Positions 19,638 through 28,309 of a stretch of DNA of 64,000 bases are shown here, in pieces. Source of the stretch: Mycolicibacter minnesotensis (GTDB lineage: Bacteria > Actinomycetota > Actinomycetes > Mycobacteriales > Mycobacteriaceae). The first letter of the stretch is position 1. Each line of letters starts with the position of its first letter. The notes below the pieces were generated by a model. That model saw only the letters and a program-made list of their open reading frames with translations. It made no database searches and was not told the origin of the DNA. The stretch is taken from NCBI RefSeq assembly GCF_010731755.1, contig NZ_AP022589.1, positions 2,294,001 through 2,358,000 on the forward strand, written 5' to 3'. The position numbers were made by a program, and so were the translations under genes.

Positions 19638-20098
19638 TGCGTGGGGGCCACGCCGTACGCCGCCCAACAGGGTTTACCTTCCATGGGCGAGTCGAATGGC
19701 GACGCGGTACGGGTCAACCCCTCGGGCGGGATCAGGGTGGGGACGCCGTTGAAGATGACGCACTTGGTGTTGGTGATGAGGTCCTGTGGTGGTCGGTCAC
19801 TGGCCGGGGCATTCTGGTTTGCCTGATTTGCGGCACGATTTGCCTGGTCGGCGGCGCTGCGTGCCTCATTGACGGCGCGGTTGGCAATTCCGGCGCCACA
19901 GGCCAGTTGCTGCTGTTGCTGCTCTTGCGGTGACTGGCCCGGGTCGTCGGCGGAGCATGCCTCCTGCCCCTGGCCGCCCGGCTGATCCGGTTCGTCGGCG
20001 CCGGCGGGCGGGGCAAACGACAGGACTGCTCCGGCGATCAAGGTCGACAACACAGTCTTGGCGACCAGTCTGGAACCCTGGGCGATCTGTGCGCTCAT
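19634..20098 (-). CDS. Secreted glutamine/asparagine-rich hypothetical protein
   Basis: 154 residues from ATG 20098 (MSAQIAQGSRLVAKTVLS); the frame upstream to 20251 has no matching signal. Residues 1-33 form a signal peptide ending PPAGADEP. A low-complexity region follows with a run of five glutamines and the alternating NRAVNEARSAADQANRAANQ helix. The last 50 residues have two cysteines (TKCVIFNG, GKPCWAAYG) that probably pair. No known domain is apparent. It stands where umaA/pcaA lie in M. tuberculosis and is divergent from nothing within 170 bases. Confidence 0.65.
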   Translation of the reverse strand: MSAQIAQGSRLVAKTVLSTLIAGAVLSFAPPAGADEPDQPGGQGQEACSADDPGQSPQEQQQQQLACGAGIANRAVNEARSAADQANRAANQANQNAPASDRPPQDLITNTKCVIFNGVPTLIPPEGLTRTASPFDSPMEGKPCWAAYGVAPTH

Positions 20099-20269
20099 GG
20101 GGAGCACCTGCCTTCGGCCGATCGGTCTGAGATCGTGCGGCACCACAGCGAGCGAACTCCCCGGTTGTGGCGTACTGCCTCCGACGGTAGGAGCTGGTGC
20201 CGTGCACAGATACAGGGATTTCCCTGGTATTCGGCAGTGGCGCCGGTGCACCGGAGGTGCGCGCCCCGT

Positions 20270-21019
20270 TCAGCGGGCGGGGTTCGCCGACGCGTCGGTG
20301 GCGCGTGCTTGTGCACTGGCCGCGCGGCGCCACGGCAGCACCGGCGAGGGGTGCGGACCGGAGTTGAACTTATCCAGCGACCCACCGACCTCGACAATTC
20401 CGCACAGGGCGTTCCAGCTCAGCATCGTCAGGTAGTCGATCAGGTCGTCGGCGCTCATCCGTGGGTCCAGCAGCCACGAGTGGGTGGCCAACTGCACCCC
20501 GCCGACGATCATGTACGCCCACGGCTCCACCCCGTGGGTGTCCATGCCGACCACCTTCATCCGGCGGCGCAGCATCACCGCGAGCATCCGGGCGATGATC
20601 CGCTCGGAGTCGGCGATCACCTTGCTCTTGCTGGCCGAACTGTTGGCCATCACGAACCGGTACGGCTCGGGCTCGTTGGCGACCGTTTGCACGTACACCC
20701 GAATGATTTCGCGAACCAGGTCGAATCCATCCAGGTTGGCCGACAGTGCCGCCGCCATGTTCGGGATCAGGGTGGTCTGCGCGAATCGCATCATGACCGC
20801 GGTGGTGAGGTCGTTCTTGTCGACGAAATACCGGTATAGGACCGTCTTGGAGACGCCGATCTCCGCGGCGATCTCGTCCATGCTCACATAGCGGCCGCGG
20901 CGCCGAATCGCCTCGATCGTGCCGTCGGTCAGGTCATTGCGACGGTCGACCTTGTGCTGGTGCCAGCGCCGCTTTCGACCGTCGGTCTTAGCGGTACCGG
21001 CCTGGAGCTGTTCTGCCAC
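20270..21019 (-). CDS. TetR-family regulator (Rv0472c orthologue)
   Basis: 249 residues from the GTG at 21019 (VAEQLQAGTAKTDGRKRRW); the open frame to 21502 runs through the intergenic repeats and the divergent gene and is not credible. A basic N-terminal arm is followed by the helix-turn-helix (GRYVSMDEIAAEIGVSKTVLYRYFVDK, about residues 42-68) and a helical ligand domain (ANEPEPYRFVMANSS). In M. tuberculosis the orthologue lies next to the mycolic-acid genes pcaA and umaA, which are absent here. A pair of 57-bp repeats lies in the divergent promoter region between this gene and the DUF445 gene. Confidence 0.85.
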   Translation of the reverse strand: MAEQLQAGTAKTDGRKRRWHQHKVDRRNDLTDGTIEAIRRRGRYVSMDEIAAEIGVSKTVLYRYFVDKNDLTTAVMMRFAQTTLIPNMAAALSANLDGFDLVREIIRVYVQTVANEPEPYRFVMANSSASKSKVIADSERIIARMLAVMLRRRMKVVGMDTHGVEPWAYMIVGGVQLATHSWLLDPRMSADDLIDYLTMLSWNALCGIVEVGGSLDKFNSGPHPSPVLPWRRAASAQARATDASANPAR

Positions 21020-21095
21020 TATTGGGGGTTCCCATTCACTAGACGCAATAGATAATACGGCCTGGTCCAGCAACCTTGGTGATGCGGTAACAGTT

Positions 21096-21209
21096 ACCGG
21101 TGGTTCAGCGAGGCTCGCCGGAGGCGAGGTGAAGCTGGAACCGCCGCATGTGCCCGGTGGTTCAGCGAGGCTCGCCGGAGGCGAGGTGAAGCTGGAAGCG
21201 CCGCACACC
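21096..21209. repeat. Two tandem copies of a 57-bp MIRU-like repeat
   Basis: Units at 21096-21152 and 21153-21209 are nearly identical, each beginning (A/C)CCGGTGGTTCAGCGAGGC and containing CGCCGGAGGCGAGGTGAAGC. They align along their whole 57-base length with the 57-bp units at 30702-30896 (shared AGCGAGGCTCG, GAGG, GCTGG, CGCCGCAT). The array ends 13 bases before the DUF445 start codon, in the TetR/DUF445 divergent promoter region. Confidence 0.85.
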
Positions 21210-21222
21210 CCCCGCGGCGAAC

Positions 21223-22575
21223 ATGGCGGATGATGGTGGGGTGGTGCTGCCAGAGAACCAGTCGGGTCGGTCGGGTGTCGTACAAACTGTGCACTCGTTG
21301 GCGGAGTCTTTCGCCGGCGCCGATACGGTCGCAGACGCCGCCCGGTTGCGTGATCTGCGCCGGATGAAAGTCGTTGCGCTGAGTTTCCTGCTTGGCGCGA
21401 CCGTGGTCTTCGTGCTCTGCCGGTGGGCGCAAGCGGACGGACTGGCACCTGGCTGGGTGGGCTACCTCGGTGCTGCCGCGGAGGCCGGCATGGTCGGTGC
21501 ACTGGCGGACTGGTTCGCGGTCACCGCGCTGTTCAAACATCCGCTGGGCATTCCCATACCCCACACCGCGATCATCAAGCGCAAGAAGGACCAGCTCGGG
21601 GAGGGGCTGGGCACCTTTGTGCGGGAGAACTTCCTGTCACCGCCGGTGATCGAGACCAAACTGCGGGACGCGGAGATCGCCGGACGGGTGGGCAAATGGC
21701 TCTCGGAGTCGACCCACGCCGACCGGGTGGCTGCCGAGACGGCGACCGTGCTGCGGGTCCTCATCGAGATGCTTCGCGACGACGACGTCCAGGACGTGAT
21801 TGACCGGATGATCGTGCGCCGCCTCGCTGAGCCGCACTGGGGCCCGCCAGTAGGCCGAGTGCTGGGGTCCCTGCTGGCAGAGAACCGGCAGGAGGCGCTG
21901 ATCCAGCTGCTGGCCGACCGGGCGTTCCAGTGGTCGCTGAATGCCGGGGAGGTTATTCAGCGCGTGGTCGAGCGTGATTCGCCGACGTGGTCACCGCGCT
22001 TCGTGGACCACTTGGTGGGGGATCGCATCCACCGTGAACTGATGGATTTCACCGACAAGGTGCGCCGTAATCCTGATCACGAACTGCGACGCAGCGCCAC
22101 CCGATTTCTGTTCGAGTTCGCCGACGATCTGCAGCATGACCAGGCGACCATCGCCAAGGCCGACGCGGTCAAAGAGCAGCTGATGGCCCGCGAGGAAGTG
22201 GCCAATGCCGCAGCGACGGCCTGGCGAACACTGAAGCGACTGGTGCTCGAGGGTGTCGATGACCCGTCAAGCGCGCTGCGAACGCGGGTGGCCGCCACCG
22301 TAGTCCAGGTCGGAGAAGCGTTGCGCGACAAGGCAGAACTGCGTGACAAGGTGGACAACTGGATCGTGCGGGCCGCGCAGCATCTGGTGGCGCATTACGG
22401 GGTGGAGATCACCGCGATCATCACCGAGACCATCGAGCGCTGGGACGCCGCTGAGGCGAGTCGGCGCATCGAATTGCACGTCGGGCGCGACCTGCAGTTC
22501 ATCCGGATCAACGGGACGGTGGTCGGCTCGCTGGCCGGCTTGGCGATTTACGCCATAGCGCAACTTATGTTCTGA
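21223..22575 (+). CDS. DUF445 membrane protein (Rv0473 orthologue)
   Basis: 450 residues from ATG 21223. Two membrane segments occur near the N terminus (about 50-68 and 75-98, containing GYLGAAAEAGMVGALADWFAVTALF, the most conserved DUF445 segment) and one at the extreme C terminus (VVGSLAGLAIYAIAQLMF). Between them lies a long helical, charged domain with repeated RD/RR pairs that probably sits on one face of the membrane. DUF445/YheB-type proteins have no known activity. The neighbouring order matches Rv0472c-Rv0473-Rv0474. Confidence 0.85.
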   Translation: MADDGGVVLPENQSGRSGVVQTVHSLAESFAGADTVADAARLRDLRRMKVVALSFLLGATVVFVLCRWAQADGLAPGWVGYLGAAAEAGMVGALADWFAVTALFKHPLGIPIPHTAIIKRKKDQLGEGLGTFVRENFLSPPVIETKLRDAEIAGRVGKWLSESTHADRVAAETATVLRVLIEMLRDDDVQDVIDRMIVRRLAEPHWGPPVGRVLGSLLAENRQEALIQLLADRAFQWSLNAGEVIQRVVERDSPTWSPRFVDHLVGDRIHRELMDFTDKVRRNPDHELRRSATRFLFEFADDLQHDQATIAKADAVKEQLMAREEVANAAATAWRTLKRLVLEGVDDPSSALRTRVAATVVQVGEALRDKAELRDKVDNWIVRAAQHLVAHYGVEITAIITETIERWDAAEASRRIELHVGRDLQFIRINGTVVGSLAGLAIYAIAQLMF

Positions 22576-22582
22576 CCTGCGC

Positions 22583-22610
22583 TAGCAAGTGCTTGCAAAA
22601 GTTAGCACCC
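22583..22610. promoter_or_regulatory. Candidate operator upstream of the XRE regulator gene
   Basis: TAGCA, TTGCA and TAGCA recur at exactly 10-base intervals (22583, 22593, 22603). Within them GCAAGTGCTTGC and GTGCT-N10-AGCAC form inverted repeats. The block covers the expected -35 region of a promoter whose -10 would be TATCGT at 22616-22621. This is the layout expected of an autorepressor site, but no protein is assigned from sequence alone. Confidence 0.4.
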
Positions 22611-22662
22611 CCCAGTATCGTGGCACGTGTCAGCAATCGCCAGTCCACGAAAGGGGTCACCG

Positions 22663-23055
22663 GTGTCGCAGGATGACAAGCTCACCGCGGTGGTCTCCAC
22701 GGCGGCGGCGGATATCGGTAGCTTCATCCGGTCCCAGCGCGAAGCGGCGCAGGTGTCCATGCGTCAGCTGGCCGACAAGGCCGGTGTCAGCAACCCGTAT
22801 CTGAGCCAGATCGAACGTGGCCTGCGCAAGCCTTCCGCTGACGTCCTCAGCCAGATCGCCAAGGCCCTGCGGGTTTCCGCCGAGGTGCTCTATGTCCGGG
22901 CAGGAATCTTGGAGCCTAGCGAGAAGAGCGAGGTCCGTGACGCGGTGATTTCCGATGCGGCGATCACGGAACGGCAAAAGCAGGTTCTGCTCGACATCTA
23001 CACCTCTTTTCTGCAGCAGAACGAGGCCGACGGTGAGGAGACGCCACCTGACTGA
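22663..23055 (+). CDS. XRE-family regulator (Rv0474 orthologue)
   Basis: 130 residues from GTG 22663 (MSQDDKLTAVV), chosen because AAAGGGG lies eight bases upstream; a GTG at 22627 six bases after TATCGT would add 12 residues as a leaderless start. The helix-turn-helix is clear (VSMRQLADKAGVSNPYLSQIERGLRKPSADVLSQIAKALRV). A short C-terminal helix (TERQKQVLLDIYTSFLQQNE) probably dimerises. The gene precedes hbhA by 61 bases and may share its transcript. Rv0474 has been described as a copper-responsive regulator, as I recall; nothing here tests that. Confidence 0.88.
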   Translation: MSQDDKLTAVVSTAAADIGSFIRSQREAAQVSMRQLADKAGVSNPYLSQIERGLRKPSADVLSQIAKALRVSAEVLYVRAGILEPSEKSEVRDAVISDAAITERQKQVLLDIYTSFLQQNEADGEETPPD

Positions 23056-23116
23056 TTCTCTTGCGTTCTCCTGACTGAAATACCGACACACGATTTCCAC
23101 CTGAAAGGAACCCGAC

Positions 23117-23731
23117 ATGGCCGAGAACCCGACCATCGAAGAACTGAAGGCCCCGCTGCTCGCCGCGATCGGCGCAGCCGACCTGGCCCTGGCCACCGTG
23201 ACCGACCTCGTCGCCAACCTGCGTGAGCGTGCCGGTGACGCCCGCGAGGATGCCTCTACCCGCGTCGAAGAGAGCCGTGCCCGCCTGACCAAGCTGCAGG
23301 AAGAGCTGCCCGAGCAGTTCGCCGAGCTGCGTGAGCGCTTCACCGCCGACGAGCTGCGCAAGGCCGCTGAGGGCTACGCGGAGGCAGCCAGCGGACGGTA
23401 CAACGACCTGGTGGCCCGTGGTGAGGCCGCCCTGGTACGGCTGCGCAGCCAGTCCGGTCTGGACGACGCCTCGGCGCAGGTCGAGGGCTACGTGGAGCAG
23501 GCCGTCGAACTGACCCAGGAGGTGCTGGGCAACGTCGCGACGCAGACCCGCGAGGTCGGCGAGCGCGCCGCCAAGCTGGTCGGCATCGACCTGCCCGCGA
23601 AGGACGAGCCGGCTCCGGCGCCCGCCAAGAAGGCTCCGGCCGCCAAGAAGGCCCCGGCCAAGAAGGCGGCCCCGGCCAAGAAGGCTCCAGCTGCCAAGAA
23701 GGCCCCGGCCAAGAAGGTCACCCAGAAGTAG
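23117..23731 (+). CDS. hbhA: Heparin-binding hemagglutinin
   Basis: 204 residues from ATG 23117 after GAAAGGAA. The N-terminal segment ([22 protein letters not shown]) can insert in membranes. A long charged coiled coil covers about residues 30-155 ([25 protein letters not shown]). The C-terminal 40 residues are lysine/alanine/proline repeats ([13 protein letters not shown]) ending VTQK, the heparin-sulfate binding tail that is methylated in pathogenic species. HbhA mediates adhesion to epithelial cells and aggregation in M. tuberculosis (Rv0475). The tail here keeps the KKAP repeat form. Confidence 0.94.
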   Translation: MAENPTIEELKAPLLAAIGAADLALATVTDLVANLRERAGDAREDASTRVEESRARLTKLQEELPEQFAELRERFTADELRKAAEGYAEAASGRYNDLVARGEAALVRLRSQSGLDDASAQVEGYVEQAVELTQEVLGNVATQTREVGERAAKLVGIDLPAKDEPAPAPAKKAPAAKKAPAKKAAPAKKAPAAKKAPAKKVTQK

Positions 23732-23773
23732 TCGGGTTCGACGCCCGGGACGGTGCCCGCCTAGGCTTGTAGC

Positions 23774-24061
23774 GTGATCGCTGCGAACCTGGTGGGTACC
23801 GTCCTTTTCGTTCTGCAGATCGCCGTTTTCGCCACGGCGGTATACGCCTTCGTTCACGCGGCGATGCAACGTTCGGATGCCTACACCGCCACCGACAAGC
23901 TCACCAAGCCGGTGTGGCTGGTGATCCTGGGCGTGTGCGGGCTGCTGTCCCTGATGCCGGGTCTGCAGGTGATGGGAATGGCCATCGCGGCCTGTGCGGC
24001 CGGCGTTTACCTGGTGGATGTACGTCCCCGACTCCTCGAGGTTCAAGGCAAGTCCCACTAA
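23774..24061 (+). CDS. DUF2516 small membrane protein (Rv0476 orthologue)
   Basis: 95 residues from GTG 23774, six bases after TAGGCT (23762-23767), so probably leaderless. Three hydrophobic segments (about 4-28, 48-66 and 68-84) with a polar tail ending EVQGKSH. The family is restricted to actinobacteria and has no known function. It lies in the hbhA-deoC stretch as Rv0476 does. Confidence 0.82.
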   Translation: MIAANLVGTVLFVLQIAVFATAVYAFVHAAMQRSDAYTATDKLTKPVWLVILGVCGLLSLMPGLQVMGMAIAACAAGVYLVDVRPRLLEVQGKSH

Positions 24062-24065
24062 CGCC

Positions 24066-24476
24066 ATGGTGCGTTCGCTCGTCCTGACGTGGGTATCGGC
24101 CGCTGCGGCCACGGTGCTGAGCGCTGCACCGGCTGCCGCCGACACCGAATCGCCCGGCTACATCGACCACACCGAATGGGTCAGCTACGCCAATAGATCA
24201 AGCCTGCGGGTGTACCCCACTCCGGCTGCGCGGGCGGCGGCCCTGCGCCTGGAGGCCGGAGCCGTCAGCGAGCGGGCGTGGCATGAGGTGCTCGCGCAGG
24301 CGCCCGACGCCGACACCCCGGGCATGCGCGATCAGTTCGTCTGCCACTGGAGCTACGCCGAGTTTGCTCGCCCCGGCAAGACCAGCTGGAATCTGGAGCC
24401 CTGGCGGCCCGTGGTCGACGACGTGACCATGCTCGAATCCGGTTGCAACCCAGGTGCGGCTGAGGAGGCCTTCTGA
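24066..24476 (+). CDS. DUF2599 secreted protein (Rv0477 orthologue)
   Basis: 136 residues from ATG 24066 ([14 protein letters not shown]), four bases after the DUF2516 stop. The signal peptide ends near [10 protein letters not shown] (about residue 25). The mature domain has the family pattern [16 protein letters not shown], then [29 protein letters not shown] and LESGCNPG with two cysteines that may form a disulfide. The TGA overlaps the ATG of deoC, so the genes are coupled. Function unknown. Confidence 0.82.
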   Translation: MVRSLVLTWVSAAAATVLSAAPAAADTESPGYIDHTEWVSYANRSSLRVYPTPAARAAALRLEAGAVSERAWHEVLAQAPDADTPGMRDQFVCHWSYAEFARPGKTSWNLEPWRPVVDDVTMLESGCNPGAAEEAF

Positions 24477-25168
24477 TGTCGGTGACGCCCGCGCCCCGTT
24501 GGGGCCGTGAGCAGGTGGCGCAGTTGGTCGACCACACGCTGCTCAAACCCGAGGCGACCGCGGCCCAGGTCGCGGCCCTCGTCGCCGAGGCCGCTGAGCT
24601 GGGGGTCGCCGCGGTCTGCGTGTCGCCGTCGATGGTCGCTGTTGCCGCGACGGCAAACACGGCCGGAGTCCCAATCGCGGCGGTGGCGGGTTTCCCATCC
24701 GGCAAGCACCTACCGGCAGTCAAGGGCCAGGAGGCTGCGCTGGCCGCAGCGGCGGGGGCCGCCGAAATCGACATGGTCATCGACGTCGGTGCGGCGTTGG
24801 CCGGTGATTTCGCAGCCGTCGGCGCCGACATCGCGACGGTGCGCGCCGCGGTGCCCCGCGCCGTACTCAAGGTGATCGTCGAATCGGCCGCGCTGCTGGA
24901 GTTCGCCGGTGAGGCCGCCCTGGTGGCCGTCTGCCGTGCCGCCGAGGATGCCGGTGCGGATTTCGTCAAGACCTCCACGGGATTCCATCCCTCCGGCGGG
25001 GCTACGGTGCACGCGGTAGAGCTGATGGCTCAGACCGTCGATGGCCGGTTAGGGGTCAAGGCCAGCGGCGGAATCCGTGGTGCCCAGGACGCGCTGGCCA
25101 TGCTCGGCGCCGGCGCGACCCGCCTGGGGTTGTCGGGCACGCGGGCGGTGCTCGACGGGTTGGGCTAA
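24476..25168 (+). CDS. deoC: Deoxyribose-phosphate aldolase
   Basis: 230 residues. TIM-barrel enzyme that splits 2-deoxyribose-5-phosphate into glyceraldehyde-3-phosphate and acetaldehyde. Motifs: [11 protein letters not shown] at the start, [20 protein letters not shown], the LKVIVESA strand with one active-site Lys, [15 protein letters not shown], and VKASGGIRG with the Schiff-base Lys. Matches Rv0478 in position. Translationally coupled to the DUF2599 gene. Convergent with the DUF2993 operon 14 bases beyond the stop. Confidence 0.93.
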   Translation: MSVTPAPRWGREQVAQLVDHTLLKPEATAAQVAALVAEAAELGVAAVCVSPSMVAVAATANTAGVPIAAVAGFPSGKHLPAVKGQEAALAAAAGAAEIDMVIDVGAALAGDFAAVGADIATVRAAVPRAVLKVIVESAALLEFAGEAALVAVCRAAEDAGADFVKTSTGFHPSGGATVHAVELMAQTVDGRLGVKASGGIRGAQDALAMLGAGATRLGLSGTRAVLDGLG

Positions 25169-25182
25169 CGCGAACCCACCGG

Positions 25183-25947
25183 CTAGAACGATTCGAAGCA
25201 CTGACTTGACGACTGCCCCGAGAGGGCGGCGTCGCGCGTCGAGAACTTCACCACGACACCGGTATCGGTGACCTCCACGCTGTCGAGGTGGATCCCCAGC
25301 GGCAGATCGCCCGTCACTTTCGCGGTGAGTTCGTCGAGCCGGCGCTGCACGGTGTCGGTGTCCAGGTCGTGGCCCAGCGCCTCCAGATCGACCACATGCA
25401 GCGACAGGCCGTTGCCGGCCAACTGCGGCTTCACGGTCGCCTTGTTGAGCAGGCCCTTGAGCCTGACGGTGCCGGCGTCGGGATCAGTGGTGACGGAGCC
25501 GGTGACGATGCTGCCGATCATCGGGACCACGTCCTGGATCGACTGCTTGATGCCGTCGGCCGGCCAGGTGATGGTGCCGTCCAGAGAGCCGATGGTGCCG
25601 GCGGGATCCTGAGCGCCCGCGCCCTTGTTCAACCGGACATCGCGGATATCGAGCTCCAGCCGCATGCCCTTGGCCTGCCGGATTTGGTTGCCCGCGGTCT
25701 TGACCGAGATGTGCGGATACTCGTCGTTGAAATACTGCGCCAGCACCGGGGGAGTGGTCCCGAAGGAAACGCTGGCGCTGTCCTGCGCCTCGCACGAGAC
25801 GGCGTCGGCGACCAGAGTGTTGGCTCGATGACGGGCGTAGAGCTCGCCGCCGAGCATCCCTACCAGCATGATGGCCAGCACAGCGGTCAGCGCCAGCATG
25901 ACCGCCGGCAGACCGGAAAACCTATGACTGGGTCCGGGAGCACTCAT
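25183..25947 (-). CDS. DUF2993 (LmeA-like) membrane-anchored protein, second copy
   Basis: 254 residues with a single N-terminal membrane helix (about 15-37, MLALTAVLAIMLVGMLGGELYA) followed by an extracytoplasmic DUF2993 domain. It parallels the upstream neighbour motif by motif: PVLAQYFNDEYPHISVKTAGNQIRQAKGM, GTIGSLDGTITWPADGIKQSIQ and LDSVEVTDTGVVVKFSTRDA. LmeA of M. tuberculosis, another DUF2993 protein, binds phospholipid and affects lipomannan elongation, so envelope-lipid binding is plausible. The 9-base gap to the preceding gene and the shared architecture indicate a tandem duplication; M. tuberculosis has one such gene here. Confidence 0.8.
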   Translation of the reverse strand: MSAPGPSHRFSGLPAVMLALTAVLAIMLVGMLGGELYARHRANTLVADAVSCEAQDSASVSFGTTPPVLAQYFNDEYPHISVKTAGNQIRQAKGMRLELDIRDVRLNKGAGAQDPAGTIGSLDGTITWPADGIKQSIQDVVPMIGSIVTGSVTTDPDAGTVRLKGLLNKATVKPQLAGNGLSLHVVDLEALGHDLDTDTVQRRLDELTAKVTGDLPLGIHLDSVEVTDTGVVVKFSTRDAALSGQSSSQCFESF

Positions 25948-25956
25948 TGTGCAAGG

Positions 25957-26937
25957 TTACAGATTGGCGAAGCAGGGGTCGTCCGTCCGCGGGATGGAGG
26001 CGTTCTGCGTGGAGAACCGCGCCACCACACCGGAATCGGTGACCTCGATGCTGTCGGCGTGCAGACCGAGCGGATACCGCTTGGTCAGCTGCGCGGCAAA
26101 CCTGTCCAGCTCGGGCTGCAGCGTCTCGCGTGGCAGTGTCAGCGCGCCCAGTCCGGTCAGTTTCTGCACCTGCAGCGACAGTCCCCCGTTGACGACTTCG
26201 GGCTTCACGACGACAGTGGCCAGGCCGAACGCCCCCCGCAGCTCCACGGTGCCGTTCTGGGCATTGGTCTTGAGCTCCGAGACCAGGTTGCCCAGGAGCG
26301 GCACCATGGACTGAACGGTCTCCTTGATGCCGGCCGCCGGCCAGGTCAGGGTGGCCTGCAGCGAGCCGATGGTGCCTCGCGAGTCACCGGTGCCGTGCAG
26401 GTCGACGTCGGAGATGCTCAGGTCGGCGGTCATCTGCTTGGCGTCTTTGACCTGATTGCCCGCCGTGTGGATCGAGATGTTGGTGTAGTTGCCGGTGATG
26501 TGCTGCCACAGGAACGGCGGCGTCACACCGAACGAGGCGGTGGCCTTGTCGTTCACCACGCATTCGGTGGCCTTGGCCACTTTGCTGTCGCCGATGCGGC
26601 GGGCGATCAGCTCAGCGCCGATCAGTCCGGCCAGCGCCAAGGCGACCACGGTGACCAGGATCAGCACCAGGGCCAGGGGGTCACGCAGGACCGAGGCCGT
26701 CCGCGACACGATGCCCGGGGTTTCGAGCACGGTGGTGGGTGCCTCACCGGGCGGCGCCTGCGGGGGCGTCGCGGGAATGTGGGTGGTGGGCTCTTCGCCC
26801 CCGCCCGCTGGCATCTGACGGGTCGGCGGCGCTGACGGCTCCGGTGGAGGCGGCGTCGAGTTCCCGTGCGGTTCGGGCTGGCCGGTGGGGCGAGCCCACG
26901 CTGACTCGCCGTGGGGAGGTCCGGGCGGAGTGCTCAC
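25957..26937 (-). CDS. DUF2993 (LmeA-like) membrane protein with proline-rich N-terminus (Rv0479c orthologue)
   Basis: 326 residues from a GTG at 26937 that overlaps the nitrilase TGA. The first 75 residues are a proline-rich cytosolic segment (EPSAPPTRQMPAGGGEEPTT). One membrane helix follows (about 88-108, LALVLILVTVVALALAGLIG). The extracytoplasmic DUF2993 domain contains PPFLWQHITGNYTNISIHTAGNQV, GSLQATLTWPAAGIKETVQ and SIEVTDSGVVARFSTQNA. Position matches Rv0479c. A role in envelope-lipid handling is inferred from LmeA only. Confidence 0.83.
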   Translation of the reverse strand: MSTPPGPPHGESAWARPTGQPEPHGNSTPPPPEPSAPPTRQMPAGGGEEPTTHIPATPPQAPPGEAPTTVLETPGIVSRTASVLRDPLALVLILVTVVALALAGLIGAELIARRIGDSKVAKATECVVNDKATASFGVTPPFLWQHITGNYTNISIHTAGNQVKDAKQMTADLSISDVDLHGTGDSRGTIGSLQATLTWPAAGIKETVQSMVPLLGNLVSELKTNAQNGTVELRGAFGLATVVVKPEVVNGGLSLQVQKLTGLGALTLPRETLQPELDRFAAQLTKRYPLGLHADSIEVTDSGVVARFSTQNASIPRTDDPCFANL

Positions 26938-27752
26938 CCGGGCGATTCTGCCTTACCGACCTGAAGGAAGGCCGCGCGATTGCTCAACACGGCCAGCGTC
27001 CGGCGGGCGTCTGCGACCGTGTCGAGGTCGATGTCGCACACCAGGAGCTGCGGCGACGCACCGGCCGTGGCGACCACCTCACCCCATGGCGAGACGACCA
27101 CACTGTGCCCCACGCCGGTCGGCGCGCCGGAGGAATCCGCCGGCATTCCCGGATCAGCCTGCCCGACGGCGGCGACGTAGCTGGTGGAATCCAGGGCCCG
27201 GGCCCTGGCCAGCAATTCCCATTGAGAGACCTTGCCCGGGCCCGCGCCCCACGACGCACAGACCGCGATCAGCCGCGCGCCGCGGTCGGCCAGCTCGGTG
27301 TAGAGCGCCGGGAACCGAATGTCGTAGCAGGTGGACAATCCAACGCCGACCCCCTCGACATCGATGACCACGGGTTCGAATCCCGGCGCCACCGTGCGTG
27401 ATTCGGTAAAACCGAAGGCGTCATACAAGTGCACCTTGTGATAGTGCGTGTCGGTCTGCGGGCCGACGGCCAGCAATGTGTTGGTGACGCGGCCGTCCTC
27501 GGCGGGGGTGAACATTCCCGCGACAACGGTGATCCCGGTTCGCGCCGCCACCGCACGGACTCCGTTGGCCCATGGCCCGTCCAGCGGTTCGGCGACCGGC
27601 CCCAGCGGCACACCGAACCGGCACATGGCGGCCTCCGGGAACACCACCAGTGCGGCCCCCTGCGCCGCGGCCCGCTCGGTGTAATCGGTCACCAACTCCA
27701 AGTTGGCCACCGGGTCGGCGCCGCTGAGCATCTGCGCACACGCAATCCGCAT
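26934..27752 (-). CDS. Nitrilase-superfamily carbon-nitrogen hydrolase (Rv0480c orthologue)
   Basis: 272 residues. The Glu-Lys-Cys triad is present: Glu in VVFPEAAMCRFG, Lys in HYHKVHLYDAFG and Cys in VGLSTCYDIRFPAL. The family hydrolyses amides or nitriles; this branch (Nit-like, omega-amidase/deaminated-glutathione amidase) is the closest by motif. It is cytosolic. It starts 9 bases after the DUF2505 gene and overlaps the DUF2993 gene, so these minus-strand genes form one operon from 28283 to 25183. Substrate unknown. Confidence 0.87.
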   Translation of the reverse strand: MRIACAQMLSGADPVANLELVTDYTERAAAQGAALVVFPEAAMCRFGVPLGPVAEPLDGPWANGVRAVAARTGITVVAGMFTPAEDGRVTNTLLAVGPQTDTHYHKVHLYDAFGFTESRTVAPGFEPVVIDVEGVGVGLSTCYDIRFPALYTELADRGARLIAVCASWGAGPGKVSQWELLARARALDSTSYVAAVGQADPGMPADSSGAPTGVGHSVVVSPWGEVVATAGASPQLLVCDIDLDTVADARRTLAVLSNRAAFLQVGKAESPG

Positions 27753-27761
27753 GGACCCAGC

Positions 27762-28283
27762 CTATGTCGTCGACGCCGCGCCGCCCTGCCGCAGCCATGC
27801 CAAGGTGAAACGCTGTTCGGTGTTCATCAGCTCGGCCAGCTGGCCCCCGATGAAGCTTTCGATCTTGCCGCCTACCAGCGGGATGTCGACCTGCACGGTA
27901 GCGGTCAGCCGCAACTCGCAGCCGCCTGACGACGGCGCCAGCACCGCGTCACCGGACAGCTTCGCCGGTGCGCCGACGACCTTGCCGACCACCTGTGCGC
28001 GGGCGCGGCCGTCCCGGACCGGATGCCAGGTCTCATGGCGCGCCAGATCGAGGTTGCCGGGATGAAACTGCGCGGCCAGAGCGGGCAGCTTCGCCCGGTG
28101 AATGCCCTGTTTGGTGAGGACGTCGACGCCGCCGTCGGGGCCAACCGTGATCTCCTCCAACGCCACCACGTCGGCTCCAGATTCGGCCAGTCGTGCCCGC
28201 CAGTAATGCTCGTCGGCAAAGACGGCGTACACCTGCTCGACGCTCGCCGGGTAGTGCTCGGAGAGCGTGAATGTACGCGGCAT
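27762..28283 (-). CDS. DUF2505 protein (Rv0481c orthologue)
   Basis: 173 residues, ATG start at 28283, divergent from murB with 26 bases between the start codons. The sequence begins MPRTFTLSEHYPASVEQVYAVFADEHYW, the pattern of a START/SRPBCC-like lipid-binding fold that DUF2505 resembles, and continues with LARHETWHPVRDGRARAQVVGKVVGAPAKL. No catalytic residues are evident. First gene of the minus-strand operon. Confidence 0.8.
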   Translation of the reverse strand: MPRTFTLSEHYPASVEQVYAVFADEHYWRARLAESGADVVALEEITVGPDGGVDVLTKQGIHRAKLPALAAQFHPGNLDLARHETWHPVRDGRARAQVVGKVVGAPAKLSGDAVLAPSSGGCELRLTATVQVDIPLVGGKIESFIGGQLAELMNTEQRFTLAWLRQGGAASTT

Positions 28284-28309
28284 AGCTGGTCACGCTACCG
28301 TTACCGGCC

